Origin: Sipunculus nudus
Lineage: Eukaryota > Annelida > Sipuncula > Golfingiida > Sipunculidae
DNA: 64,000 nt
Assembly: GCA_026874595.1 (NCBI GenBank)
Contig: CM049313.1
Span: forward strand, 47,748,159 to 47,812,158
Direction of reading: 5' to 3'
The notes under the pieces were generated by a model. That model saw only the letters and a list, made by a program, of their open reading frames with translations, was not told where the DNA came from and made no database searches. Numbering within the stretch: position 1 is the first letter of the stretch; every line of letters starts with the position of its first letter. Positions 12,011 through 23,518 of this stretch are shown here, in pieces. A program made the translations under genes and the position numbers.

Positions 12011-12640
12011 TTCTCTAGAGTAAAATGCACTGGGCTGACCAAGCTCAGCTGAGGCAGGCGGCTGCCCCGAGTGAACTGGAACAAATTGCCAACTGCAGCT
12101 ACTGTACTGAGTGAACTTTTTGACCTGCGTTTGGAAGTCTGCCTAAGCTATGAATAGATACAGACGGAAACTTGGCCTGTTGCCAAATCTGTAATAGTTG
12201 GCAGTCTGCCAAGCTAATTATAGACAGACGCAATCTTGGTCTGTTGGTATATATGTTTTCAAATACTGAAAGACTTTGGCTACAATGCTTTTTTTTGAGC
12301 TGACATATTCATAATAATTTTTTATCAACATTTTCAGGATAATAACAGATGCCTATTGAAAGCTAAATAAGAATACATATATATTTTATTCATGGATTTA
12401 TCGTACACATAAGGATATGGACACCAATTATTTATGTTGCCTGTACATCTCTGCTTATAAATCCACAGAGCTCAGTATGTTAAAATCAATAGATGTACAA
12501 TTTTTCTACTTGAGAAAGATTTTTCTGTGATTATTTATTATTTTTTTTCTAGGATTCTTCCATTAAATTTGGCGCAGTTATGAGAAAGCATGGGTTAAAT
12601 TAAGGAGACTGAAGTAATACTTGGCCATTGATAAGCAAGT
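12011..12640. other. Non-coding stretch left of the Gypsy element
   Basis: No gene is seen. It contains a loose local repeat ('cagacggaaacttggcctgttg' / 'cagacgcaatcttggtctgttgg') near 12160-12245. Confidence 0.4.
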
Positions 12641-12646
12641 CACTGA

Positions 12647-12807
12647 TGTAGATGGAGCTTCTTTATTACCATGATGCTGTTACACATGTAGCCATCAGGA
12701 TAACTTGTACTGAACTACTTTATCTGACTCTATTAGTACACATGCTATATATAGACTGTATAATGGCGATACATGATATAGTGCTGTATGTGTATCATAT
12801 CACTACA
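12647..12807 (-). repeat. Candidate compact 3' LTR
   Basis: Reading the minus strand, a polypurine tract ending GGGGGGA (12808-12814) is followed by TGTAGTGATATGATACAC. The segment contains a TATATATA box and an AATAAAG signal and ends ...CATCTACA, a TG...CA unit of about 161 bp. It is short for an LTR, and no full second copy was found; only its first 18 nt recur (one mismatch) at 19163-19180. Confidence 0.45.
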
Positions 12808-13061
12808 TCCCCCCTACCGAAAATTAAGCATAACAAATAGATGGTGTGATTAATTTAAACTTATCATAATATACTGGAAGATATAGTGAATCAGGACATG
12901 TATGCAAAATTAATCTTCTATACTGGTCTCATAGACTTGAATAGGAATTAAATTTGAAATCTAAAAGTGATTTTTTCTTTGTATATGCTAGAGGTATAAG
13001 TGAAAATATTTGTCGCATAGGTATATAACATATTATATTGTTCTAACTAGAAAGCATAAAC

Positions 13062-14065
13062 ATGAGCAGTCACTGGAGTCAGACTACCCTCGAGCTCAAT
13101 GGGGATTATTCTGCGCCTTTCTATTTGCACTTATATTATACAGAGTCTAATAATATTGGTATCGTTGCGGTTTTCTCGACACGTCCATATCTGGTACGCA
13201 CTTGCGCGTCTTCCAGTTGGGCTGTTCCACGTTTCTGCACAGGCTCGTCATGTTCATCACCACTAATGACAGTATCTTTATCAGAAAATCTGACAGTCTT
13301 TGGTGTTGAATTGACTTCTTGGTACTCTGTTTCCATAAGTGCCTCAACTATGTAGCTTCTTGGTTCTTCATAGAGTTTAACAACTGTTCCATGGCACCAT
13401 GTTTTGTCTATTTTTGTTGAGTATTCTGACTTTTTGTCCTACTTTCAGTTTGGGTAATACATTTTTCCTGCTTGAGGTGTCATGATGAAATTTATCCATT
13501 TGGTTTCTTTCCTCTGGTCTGTTTCTGTGTCTGTGTTGCTCAGGGTGGTACGAGTTGGTAACATTGTTATTAACGGTCCTTGGAATATCAGTTCTCCGGG
13601 TGATGGTAAATTCTGGTTAACTGGTGTGGCTCTTAGATTGAGTAAAGCGAGTTGTACATCTTCCCCACTCTTTAACACCTTTGTGATGGTTGATTTTACA
13701 GAACGAACATGTCTTTCAATAAAACCATTGCTGCGTGGATAATGTGGGGAGCTTGTGACATGTTTTATACCCCATTTATCCACAAACTCTTTAAATGCTT
13801 GCCCAGTGTACTGTGGACCATTGTCAGTCATGATCTCATCTGGACGCCCGAACGTGGCACAGTAGGTCTGGACTTTGTTAGTGATAGCCTGGCTTGATGT
13901 TGTTCTAATCTCATCAACTAGCGGATACTTGCTGTACCTGTCCACAATCACAAGATATTGACGTCCTTGGATTTCACACAGGTCAGATGCAATAGCTTGC
14001 CATGGCCTTGATGGTACTTGATGAGGTATTAACGGTTCTTTTTTTTAGCGTCCTGGTGTTCTTGG
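13062..14065 (-). pseudogene. Gypsy integrase core and C-terminal remnant
   Basis: The frame at 13445-13951 shows the integrase catalytic core: IVDRYSKYPLV (first Asp), MTDNGPQYTG (second Asp) and NGFIERH (Glu). There are exactly 35 residues between the second Asp and the Glu, the DD35E spacing. Upstream in another frame (to 14065) are the preceding residues up to the MITE junction. Downstream (13136-13440) are fragments of the C-terminal tail in shifted frames. It is broken by frameshifts and cannot be a full enzyme. Confidence 0.85.
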
Positions 14066-14071
14066 CATATT

Positions 14072-15007
14072 TAGCCCCATTTTCCGTTTTATAAATATTT
14101 ATTTTCCGTTTTAATAAAATCAAAATTCCGGAATTTTCCGTTTTATCTTTATATTTTATGTAATATAATTGCTACATATTCTTAAGAGTTAAATCTGGTA
14201 AAATCCGGATGATTAAATGGATTACGTGTTCAATAAGCTGTTTAAAATGTTTTTAATTTAATTACTGCTAACACTGATGCCATAGTTACTTATGTATATT
14301 TAAAATTATACATGGTTCTTTGCATAAATGGTTCTTCGTCAGGCCCTCACGTAAGTGATCCAGCGCGTGTGTTCACTGAATCGGCAAGACAGTTGGTCCT
14401 CTTCAGTAAACAAATCAGTAAGGACCTGCTCTGCAGTGTCTGCGTTTAACCATCGATCATTTCAAACATTTGAAACAAGTATGGTAATATTATAGTCAAA
14501 GCTATTTCGCTTCTGAGACGCTATGATATATCTTTAATATGGTTATGCCAGACCACGATTGGAACTAACACAAAAAAAAAATTCACGTCGTTGGTCAGTA
14601 ATTATGTCTTTAAACCTTTGAAAAACGTTTGTTAAATGGACCGAAGAAGTGCGTCTGGAATAATTCTGATTTGGTTAAGCTGATTAGCACCAAACGGCGA
14701 AACCGCATCATTGTATTTTACATAATGGCGGTTTCAGCGTTTCAGGCATGTTAGTAAATCATCGTTAGCTTGGTGCTTACTGTAACATTTGTGGCAGACC
14801 TTTCTTGTTATGTAGATGGCTGGCGCAGTTTGAAAGATTTTTTTACAAGATATTTGCTGAGAATTTCTTTATTTGCAGTTTAAATCTGCTCTAAATCCGA
14901 GTTTCCGTCGTATTCCGTGTATTTAATATAATTCCGTTTTTGAACCCTAATTCCGTTTTCGAACCCTAATTCCGTTTTTCCGTTAAAACGGAAAAAACGG
15001 GGCTCTA
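14072..15007. mobile_element. 936-bp MITE nested in integrase, CATATT duplication
   Basis: The inverted ends are TAGCCCCATTTTCCGTTTT (left) and TAGAGCCCCGTTTTTTCCG (inverse of right). A direct repeat CATATT lies at 14066-14071 and 15008-15013. The integrase reading frame resumes across the junction when the insert is ignored. The ends are built from repeated TTCCGTTTT units, and the right end also has a local hairpin (CCGTTAAAACGG). There is no transposase. A 6-bp duplication does not settle the superfamily. Confidence 0.78.
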
Positions 15008-15013
15008 CATATT

Positions 15014-15390
15014 GGGCAGGATTTACACATTAATTCTATGTCCTTGATTATGTTAACCCAGTAAACCGTTTCTCGCTCTAACCTACGTGTCTTTTCAACA
15101 CCTTGGTGACTTTGATGACACTGTTCTAGTATGTATGGTTGCATAGTCTTGGGAATAAGAACCTGTCGTCCTTTGAATAGAACACCTGCTTCCACGGCTA
15201 GTTCGTCTCGAAATGACCAATAGGGTCTCAGGTCATTAGGTAGGTCTTTGATACTTTCAGGCCAGCCTGTCTGTATGATATCTTTCAGCCTGTTAAGTAT
15301 TGGGTCTTTGATGGTGTCTTCCCTCAATATGGTCTGCTTTTCTTTCGAGAAGTTAATCAGAGCAGTAGTGACATAAGTTGGGTCCTCTTA
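15014..15390 (-). pseudogene. Gypsy integrase zinc-binding (H2C2) segment
   Basis: The segment contains HQSHQGVEKT and MCKSCPIC, the His/Cys zinc-binding module that precedes the integrase core. Upstream of it lies the spacer region ending RNase H (...TTALINFSKEK...). It is cut on one side by the 14072-15007 MITE and on the other by the 15394-16069 MITE. Confidence 0.8.
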
Positions 15391-15393
15391 CTA

Positions 15394-16069
15394 AACACAT
15401 TCACTGCCAATGACGTGTATATACCCGTCATATATTATGATTCATCCAGTGCCAAGCACGTGTATACACGTCATTTATTTATAAGCCATTTTCAGCAGGA
15501 ATTCTCATACATTTATCAATAAAATCTTATGAACCACCTGTTCTAACCACTGTGCCATTCTAAATCCATTTTCACATATTGTGTTTATGGTAATATTACA
15601 AAAAGTATAAATCGCGTGTGCCCGACAAAAAAGTATAGTATAGGTATAAAATTTTTTTGGGTCAAACATAGGCCTATATTTGTCAGTGCCTCTCAGTCAT
15701 TTGACTCTTCCCAATTCGGCATTCGCGCCAACATACACATTTTCATTTAGTTTATCATTTACAATAAATATAGATCTTTATTTGAATCATTTGTTAGCTT
15801 TATGCTGGTGTCAACGTAAACGCTATGAGACCAGTCCACCGGAGCCATGCCTTGACTAGGCCTACTATCGGTCATTTGGCCCAGTGCCCAACTTCACACC
15901 TCCCCCAAGTTTTATTGCCCCTTTGTTATCCGAGGTCACACCTTCTTATCAGGTAATTAGCACCTAGCCTTGGTACCACTACAGCTCTCGGGGCTGCTGA
16001 TGTCCCTGTGTATGGCCCTGGCACTGGGGCCATAGTTGGGGTGAACATGGGCTTGGCAGTGAATGTGTT
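15394..16069. mobile_element. 676-bp MITE nested between RNase H and integrase
   Basis: Near-perfect inverted ends: CTAAACACATTCACTGCCAA at 15391-15410 and its inverse at 16053-16072. If the target duplication is TA, the element is 15394-16069. The flanking pol sequence (…DGIDL / DPTYVTTALINF…) is contiguous apart from one frame change. The subterminal zone repeats a GTGCCAA(T/G)CACGTGTATACACGTCAT-like palindromic block twice near 15405-15475. No transposase frame is present. Confidence 0.75.
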
Positions 16070-16073
16070 TAGA

Positions 16074-17070
16074 TCTATGCCATCTACTCTGATATCCAGG
16101 TCTACCTCCGTGTTGTTACTTAGGTTAGGTAGTCGGCTCAGTGTATCTGCCAGTACCATTTTCTCACCTTGACGGTAATCTATACTGTAATTGTACCCCT
16201 GTATCTTCAATAGCATACGTTGCAGTCGGGGAGGAGCAGAATTGAGTGTTTTGGCACATATTGTAACAAGAGGTTTGTGATCTGTCACAACAGCGTATAG
16301 ATAGGTATGGTATCGTTGTATACCATGTACAACAGCCAACATTTCACGTCCTATATTGCTTTACCTCGACTGGCATTCTGTCAAGGATTTTGAACCAAAG
16401 GCAATTGGCCTACCTACCTGGATCATGGCAGCTCCCGATCCCTTCTGTGAAGCATCCACCTCAAGTTGTACATGTGATGTTGGATCATAATATTTCAAAC
16501 ACGCCTTTTCTGAGACTGTCTGCTTTAGTTCATCGAAGCATTTCTGGTATTCCGCATCCCAGGTCCATGGTACATACTTTTTATGGAGGTTAAGGAGAGT
16601 TTGTGCCTTGTCTGCATAATGTGGTATGAATTGACTCTGACAGACCATCAGACCTAGAAACCGAGATAGGTCTTCTCGATTTTGAGGAGTTCACATCTTG
16701 CGTATGTCCGAGACTTTGGCAGGATCTGGTTTGATACCTTCACTGGTATACACATTTCCGAAGAAAGAAATGCTCGATTGCTTGATTATGCACTTGTCAC
16801 TTTTAAATACAAGTCCATCTCCACTTCTCGGTCCATCAGTTGTATCAGATTAGCATAATGTTCCGTTTCTGTCTCACCAAATACACACACATCGTCTGCG
16901 ATGCTCACGACACCTCTGGACTTAAAATGTCTTGTGACACGCTGAGGCCAAATGGCTGTCTTCACCAACAATAACGACCAAATGGTGTGCGAAACATGGT
17001 GAGAAGCTGTAAGTCTTTGCTGAGATGGATTGACCAATTTCCAGCTTTGGCGTCTAATTTGCTGAATACT
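16074..17070 (-). pseudogene. Gypsy RT C-terminal half and RNase H remnant
   Basis: Fragments in several frames carry FSKLDAKAG (first RT catalytic Asp) near 17050, SIADDVCVFG (the two catalytic Asp of motif C, I-A-D-D form) near 16900, the connection (YVPWTWDAEYQKCFDEL), and RNase H motifs EVDASQKG and TDHKPL ending DTLSRLPN. A TAA follows ...LEFART just before the first catalytic block, and several frame changes follow. Confidence 0.85.
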
Positions 17071-17900
17071 TAGGTTCTAGCAAATTCTAGATTAAGCTCT
17101 TCCACTGTTGGAATTTTGTGGGGACATCTCTTAAGACTCGGGTTCAGTTTCTGTGGATCTAAGCAGATTCTCAAGGAACCATCTTTTTTGGTACTGAAAG
17201 CTAAGCTGGAGCACCAGTCAGTGTGTTCGTCTACTTTTCTGATGACACCTTGGCTCACCATTTTGTCTATCTCTAGTTTCAGTTTATCCTTGAGATGCAG
17301 ACTGCATTTCTGTGGTGAGTTGATAAATGGCTCTGCATCAGGTTTCAGGAGCAGTTTTGCATCTCCAGGAAAATTGCCAAATTGATCAAACTGTTGTGGG
17401 TATGCTTTCATGAGGTCGTTTATGCTTGAGATATTTCCAGGTTTTGGATGGGCTGGTTGTTTAATGGTGTTTGATATTGCATGGGAGCTCAGTTTAGCAC
17501 CTGTTTGGTTCATAGTCTGGCTTGATTCGTCCATCTCGTCAACATTGATGGTAACTAGTCCTAGTAGCTCACTGGTAGGAAGTTCGACAACAGCTGGACC
17601 TGGAACATCTACGATGTCTTCATCCAATCAGAATTGCCATATCGACACGGCATGTCGAACTTACCAAGGCATGTTATCTCTTGTCCATTGTAGACTGTCA
17701 GCTTAACATTGCAAGGCATAAGGAATTTGTTTCCTTTACGGATTCGCCGTACATTTGACGGAATGTCCTCAGCGGTAATGTGTTGCCAGAGGCGCTTGTG
17801 TAGAATTTCAGCTGTAGTGTATATTTTCCTTGTGGAAATCCTGGTGGTTTGATACTCAGGTTTCAATATGCCTCGTCGCGAGGAGTTTCATCACATACAC
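17070..17900 (-). pseudogene. Gypsy RT N-terminal and protease-region remnant
   Basis: 17070-17627 encodes the N-terminal RT palm/fingers with KLEIDKMVSQGVIRKV and DGSLRICLDPQKLN. 17609-17866 overlaps it in another frame and corresponds to the end of the protease region. The protease active-site triad itself could not be located. Confidence 0.75.
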
Positions 17901-17977
17901 TATCTATGTATTTTCTACTGATAATTATTGAACAGAATGTTTGATGGTATGTCTCACCATCAGAGTTTTGATACTCT

Positions 17978-18790
17978 TCAACTGAGTGAAATTGATGGTC
18001 TTCTGCCACCAAAATGATCTCGTGGTGTTGTTCTTCTTGTCGGCGGATTGCGGAGAGACAAAGATCGGCCCCGATTGTTTCTGTTTCTTGATCTGTTGCG
18101 AGTTTTTCTGCAGCATTTAGCCCAATGTCCTTTTATTCCGCACGCATTGCATTTGTCATTGTAGGCAGTATACTTACGTGGTTTGTGACTGGTACCACGA
18201 TTTCTGCATTTCCGGCCTCGATCTACACCATGAATGTGCTTCGTGGCTGTTTTCATTTGATCAATTTGATCTGACCCGGCAGATAGAGCTTCATACCTGC
18301 GTCCTTCAATTAGGGCATCCTTGATTGAGTATCCTTTCGTTTTGCCGAAAAGGTCTTTACGAAACTGATCAAATGGAGTGCTGGCAATAATCAGTTCTAG
18401 TAGCCTCTCGCTTAGTTCATCATCACTGAAGTCACACTTCAGTGCAAGCGTTCTGACCCGAGTCACAAAGTCATCCAATGTTTCTAACTGATTCTGTCTA
18501 AGCCTCATTAGCTGCAGTCGATGTATTCGGAAGTTGACACTAACTTTGAGTTGGTTCTCAAAGAATGTCCATAGTTCAACAGGATCTTTTTTTCTGTGTT
18601 TCAGGAGGCCACTTACAATTAGGCGTTTTAGGCCTTCATCACCGATGCCTCTGCATATTTTTCTAGCTTGTGCCTCTCTCTGAATGATTTTTTTCATCCT
18701 CAAAGTATTAAGTCAATTTCTGTTTGAACAAAGTTAGACATTCATCCAAATTTTTGCTAGACCAGTCATTGTGGTAAGGTAACTTGCAAT
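17978..18790 (-). pseudogene. Gypsy gag remnant with CCHC zinc knuckle
   Basis: The 241-residue frame (17978-18703) has a gag capsid-like region (ARKICRGIGDEGLKR, NFRIHRLQLMRLRQ, DDFVTRVRTLALKCDF) and a zinc knuckle CNACGIKGHWAKCC (C-X2-C-X4-H-X4-C) near its end. The natural start appears to lie further upstream, to about 18790, where DECLTLFKQK-type residues are separated by a stop. Confidence 0.85.
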
Positions 18791-18799
18791 GTTTCATGT

Positions 18800-20045
18800 T
18801 GTAGCCACAATATAGGCCTACTAGTCACATGCGAGGTCAATCTACAGCAGAGATGTAGGTGACCCATTTATCTTTTTATGCTGTTTTTGTCATACCCCTA
18901 GGGTAGGGTAGGTCAGGCAGTGCACAGGGTAACAGTCTGGCAAAGCTGTGTTGACTTGAACTGGAATTCGCCCAGTCACTGGTATAGGCCTGGTTACTGT
19001 GACAGATTGTAGCTGTGGGCCTGGTATGGTTCTTGCGACGCATATATGCTTAATACATGCATTTTTTGGTCAGAAGCTTCCAAGTTTGTGAATTTTAGCC
19101 ATAGACCACAAAATAATTCTATCCCCAGACAGATTAAGTTATGGCTGGCTTTGAGTTGTTACGTGTATCATATCATTACAGAGACGGCGGACTGACGACG
19201 TTTCGCAATCGCATAAGCTCACAGATTCGAAAAAAAATCATTCACATGATGCCGCTCGTTGACAATATGAATTGTCCTCATCACTAATACTTTTGGTCAA
19301 TGGATTTTGACGCTCAGCTGATAGGCCTGATCTGTGATTTATTGGCTATCACCTATTACTACTGGTCACATTCAAGAAGAATTTGTTTAGTTAAATGACC
19401 TGTATTTGTCAGGGTCTGAAAAAGACCATTTAAATTGTCAAAAGTTAAAAATAAATACCTAGGTGCCATATACTGGCCACTGTCGTAATACAATGGTTAA
19501 GCTATCTAAGCTTAACATGCAGAGCAAATTGTAGGCATTCCATGCAGAAACCTTTGATATCTGGTAAAAGTTACTTTACTTTCTTTGACATTATGGTATA
19601 AAGAAAACAGATTTTTTATTGATTAACCGAGTAGTAAATCAACTATTATTAATTTAACGAGAATAAAAATTTTGAAACTATCTCATCTGTGAGACCTGAA
19701 TACAAGGAGTTAAATTATATGTGCCAACGAAACAACAGATCTTTTACAGGCCTACATCATCTCATAGTGAATATATATGTATCGCATTAATTAACTCTGA
19801 TATTCATGTTATATTGTATGGAGCAACCATCCACGGTGATTTAATAGATGAATATACATATTTACACATATAATGACAGTAATAGCAAACACCTGCACTT
19901 CTGCTTTTCATACACCTTGTGTTTGCCGACATATACAAATCGAATATAAAGCAAATTATTTTAGTGTCATAATCCTGTGCAAAATATGTATTCAGCATGC
20001 AGCTATCAATACTTAGATTTAGGATCTCACTTTGTGATGTGGGGT
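18800..20045. other. Non-coding stretch
   Basis: Part may be the missing 5' LTR/leader of the Gypsy element (18800-19180), but only the short LTR-start match at 19162-19180 supports this. Nothing else is recognisable. Confidence 0.4.
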
Positions 20046-20049
20046 CAGC

Positions 20050-20605
20050 ATCATTTTTTTTGCATCGAAATTCTTACTATATAGGTCGTTGTGACCTAAT
20101 TTCAGATTTCCGAGAGCATTTAAGCTTTCCTCTCTGCATATTTAGCTAACACTCCCATATGATAGCTATTTATCAGTTTCTAAGTCGTCATTAAACAAAA
20201 GATACATGTGGCGTCACAAGTGATAAGTCTGATTGCAACACCGGTGCTATTCGATGTGCTTATCACAATTCAAGACAATCCATTCATTATTTATTTAAAT
20301 ATTGCAGTTGAAATATTGAATCAGCTGTGACGTAAAATGGACGAATTTTATATTATAATTTAACAACCGTTAGAGGTATTTGTGATAGATAGGTTGGACC
20401 GATTTTCTTAATTCAGACAACCATGACTGAACTTCTGGTTTCTCATGAGATTTTATCGGACCCTGACTGAATATTAAGTGAGAAATTCATGGTTTGATTT
20501 GGTTTTTGCCTGCTAACGGCAGACAAACTGAGAACGAAAGGATGACGGTCAAAGGCTAATCGCGCTAGTTCAAGATGACTTAAAGTCTACTGAGCTAAAA
20601 TGATC
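20050..20605 (+). repeat. Degenerate pearl-like element remnant
   Basis: Near 20080-20130, 'ATAGGTCGTTGTGACCTAAT' then 'TTCAGATTTCC' matches the element at 25765. Near 20576-20598, 'GACTTAAAGTCTACTGAGCT' is a degraded form of the terminal hairpin, preceded by a decayed microsatellite zone. It is highly diverged, so its boundaries are uncertain. Confidence 0.45.
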
Positions 20606-20639
20606 AAGTTTAATTGTATCTGAAAAAAAACAGAGTGTT

Positions 20640-21045
20640 GCAGACACTACAAGTATGTTTCCACGCGGGTTCCGCCGCCGCCGCGTTCGTTTCGGAGATC
20701 TCCTCTGCGACTCTTGGACCGATCTTTCCGAAACCCAGCATACATATTCACTCACATGTGCGTAACAAAGACTGGTTGCGCCACCTGCAATCCTTTACGT
20801 GCAGTGTGAATCTGGGTGTCCTATTGATAATAGCCCATATCTCAGGTTTAATGTATTAGGCTGAAATTGTGCATGTCCATAGATACTGGATCTCTCCAAC
20901 TCGTTCTCTAGACTAGTTGCGCCATCTACAATCATTTTCGCATGACGTCCATCCATGCGTTTGCCATTTGTTTGTCTTATTGATTGATTCAATCTATTGG
21001 GCTGAAATTGTGTATGTCCATAGGTCGTGGACACATCCATCTCTC
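20640..21045 (-). repeat. Inverted copy of the GGTGGCGCCACC satellite with GC-rich end
   Basis: On the minus strand, 'GTCCATAGGTCGTGG'-type and 'ACAATTTCAGCC' blocks repeat with about 130-bp spacing, and 'TGTAGATGGCGCAAC' and 'GCAGGTGGCGCAACCAG' correspond to the satellite at 11.5 kb. The GC-rich block at 20660-20720 (GCGGCGGCGGCGGAACCC-type) also occurs at about 30985-31030, so it belongs to the repeat and is not an exon. Confidence 0.65.
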
Positions 21046-21840
21046 GTAATTATGAATAATAACTCACCTGCCGAGCCATAATGGCTAAGGATCTTTTGTC
21101 AGTTTTCTTCTGTAATAATGATGATATCTGCTTGATTCGAGAAAATGCGGACCTGCAAACAATTTTTTTATATTAATAAGGCCGTAACAATACAATATAC
21201 ATAATGAATATTTATTCATAATATATTTTAGTTAAATTTACTTATTAATATGATATTTGGTTAATATTTTTTTTAGTTTCATCAAAATTCCCCGTATTCC
21301 TCTAAAATTATCGCGGCAAACCATAAAGACGCCTTGTAACCTATGCCTGTATTAATTATTCGTAGAATTCGTTTAGGATCGAACACATGCGAGATCATAA
21401 TATTTTGGTCAGTAGTTAAAGTAATTTAATGAAAATCCATTAAAAACCTCGAAAGGTTTCGCAGCGACACTAAAAGTTAATGGACTGTGCGTATAATAAT
21501 ACAATACATTATGCGAGTAATGTTTATTACGAACATGCTCCTTTTCAGTTATATATTGTCTATCGGTTCAGCGTCATATGCCCGGTGTTCCATTCATTTC
21601 TGAAAGTATAAAAGACGTATATTGCAGGTATGGCAGGAAATAGTCTCACAGGATTCTCACAGGTAATAATAATAATAATAATTATTATTATTATTATTAA
21701 AATTTATTTTAAAAGCCTAAAACCCACAAGAAATGGGACCCGAAACGCTGTATATGTCTGAAAAGTGACCAATCGAAGGATATTTGTTAAATTAGCAATG
21801 AATAAAAATAAAAATAATGAATAATATATATAGTATGTGA
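21046..21840. other. Non-coding stretch with (AAT)n/(ATT)n palindrome
   Basis: Around 21665-21700 a run of AAT repeats is directly followed by ATT repeats, forming a perfect short hairpin. No gene is seen. Confidence 0.6.
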
Positions 21841-21845
21841 TGATT

Positions 21846-23400
21846 TTAAAACATATATACGACGACCACAACTTTAAACTTGATCCTTTGACACACTGGC
21901 AGCCGATGAAGAGTATGAAGCACAGGTGTGATGTGATCAGATTTTCTCCTTAAAGTTACAATGCGCGCCGCCTTATTCTGTATCCGTTGCAATTTCTGTA
22001 TCAGAACCGAAGGAAGCCCACAAAGGAGTGCATTACAGTAGTCCAGCTTAGAAGTGTTGAAGGCACGAACCAACTTCTTGATTGAGATACCCTCTGATCT
22101 TGCCGATGTTATCAATATGAAAATACGCCGTTCGACATACACTATTTATGTGAGTCTCCATACCAGCATTTGAGTCCATAATCTCACCAATCTTTCCCGA
22201 TTACAGAAATTTCTGTAACGTCATGGTCTCCGACAATGTATAACAGGACAGCTAAGCCACTTCGAGATATGTTAAGAAGATATTAACAGGACCTCTGTTT
22301 TTTATCATTCATTTTTAAACTCTTGAGGATCATCCTTTGACGAACTGAGAATATGCACTTCTCAACTTCTTGAATTTTCCTGTTCATTTCTTCGGGTTTG
22401 AAGGTGACATAGAGCTGAGTGTCATCTGCATAAAAATGATAGCTCGTTCCATGCATGCGAAGCAGTTTCCCAAGAGATGTTGTATATATGTTAAAAAGAA
22501 CTGATCCAAGGACCGAGCCTTGAGGTACCCGACCCTGCAGGGCCCTCGATTTTATGACCGCTCATTTCCAATAGATATAAACTGTTGACGATGAGATACG
22601 AAATGCACCACTGTAGAGCTGTGCCATTAATACCGAGATTTTCAAGAGAGATTAGAAGCTGGGAATGGTCAACGGTGTCAAAGGAAGCTGAAACTCTCTC
22701 TGGACCCCAACAGCATTTGTTATATCATGCTGGAATCGTACAAAAGCTGTCTCCGTGCTGTGGTTTCTCCCATATGGGGACTGCAGTGGCTCTGCCAGGT
22801 CATTTTCTGCTAGGTATACGTTGAAACGAGCTGCCACTACCCTCTCCAGCACGTTAGACAAGAAAGGCAAGTTATATACAGGCCTCTTGCTGCTCAGCAC
22901 ATCACGGTCCAGAGAAGGTTTCTTTAAGAGCGGTGTGACTTGAGGCAACTTAAAGGAAGTTGGAACAAGACCTTCAGACAAAGACTGGTTGAAGATATTT
23001 GTGAAAACAGGCAAGAGCGTTTCAAGGCATTTTTTTTTCAAGAGAGCTTTCGGAATAGGATCAAGTTTACAGTTCTTAGAAGGTGAAGACATTATGATCT
23101 TACAAAGTTCATGATACTCAGATGATACTTGTGAAAACTTCCTTAATAAACTTGTCGTCAGCCGGGAGATTTCTCCAGAAGGACAGGGACTTCAGCTATT
23201 TTGAGAGCAAACGGATGTTGTCGATCTTTTTCTTGAAATAGCTGCTGAAGATATTGACAAGGTCACTAGCAGGTTGATTTGATGACAGTGTATCGACTAT
23301 ATTTCTGCCTAGCAATTTATTAACCAATACTGAAGAGTTTCTTTTAAATATCACTTTTTTTCAGATACTACTAAGTTATAGTACACTTTCTTAGCTAAAC
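21846..23400 (-). mobile_element. CR1-like (Jockey superfamily) LINE remnant
   Basis: The minus strand carries, in order, a pre-RT region (DLVNIFSSYFKKKIDNIR near 23280-23220), RT N-terminal motifs (SPSKNCKLDPIPKALL, VTPLLKKPSLD, LPFLSNVLERVVAARFN, near 23092-22700), the catalytic block SYHFYADDTQLYV near 22440-22400, and a C-terminal [14 protein letters not shown]...[10 protein letters not shown] segment (21846-22142). It is interrupted by stops and frame changes. No endonuclease domain or 3' tail was identified. The family call comes from motif wording and could be a neighbouring Jockey-superfamily clade. Confidence 0.82.
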
Positions 23401-23518
23401 ATATCTTGGTGCATACAAGCTTGTTTTTCTTTCTCTGAAGATATAACTATGAATTGTTGAACCAGTCTGACGCCGCGCCTTTCAGCTTGTCTCAGAGATT
23501 CAATTTGTTCTGTCGCTA

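Larger units (their letters stand above)
12647..19180 (-). mobile_element. Decayed Gypsy-type LTR retrotransposon
   Basis: On the minus strand the order is gag with a zinc knuckle, protease-region remnant, reverse transcriptase, RNase H, integrase, then a purine tract and a candidate LTR; RT-RNaseH-IN is the Gypsy order. The coding region is split by many stops and frame changes and by two nested MITEs (14072-15007 and 15394-16069), so it cannot move by itself. A candidate 3' LTR is at 12647-12807. At the other end only about 19 nt (19162-19180, TGTAATGATATGATACAC) resemble the LTR start, so the 5' LTR is unconfirmed. Coding capacity is described only as found; no repair is attempted. Confidence 0.85.

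Noticed and set aside
12647..19180. Intact Gypsy retrotransposon or domesticated gag/integrase gene
   Set aside because: Stops, frame changes and two MITE insertions run throughout, and no frame joins the domains. No sign of selection for a single open domain.
19162..19180. Complete 5' LTR of the Gypsy element
   Set aside because: Only about 19 nt match the 3' LTR start and the following sequence does not align, so a 5' LTR is not claimed.
20570..20755. Arg-rich minus-strand frame over the GC-rich block
   Set aside because: The same block recurs near 30985-31030 in a different frame context, so it is repeat sequence and not an exon.
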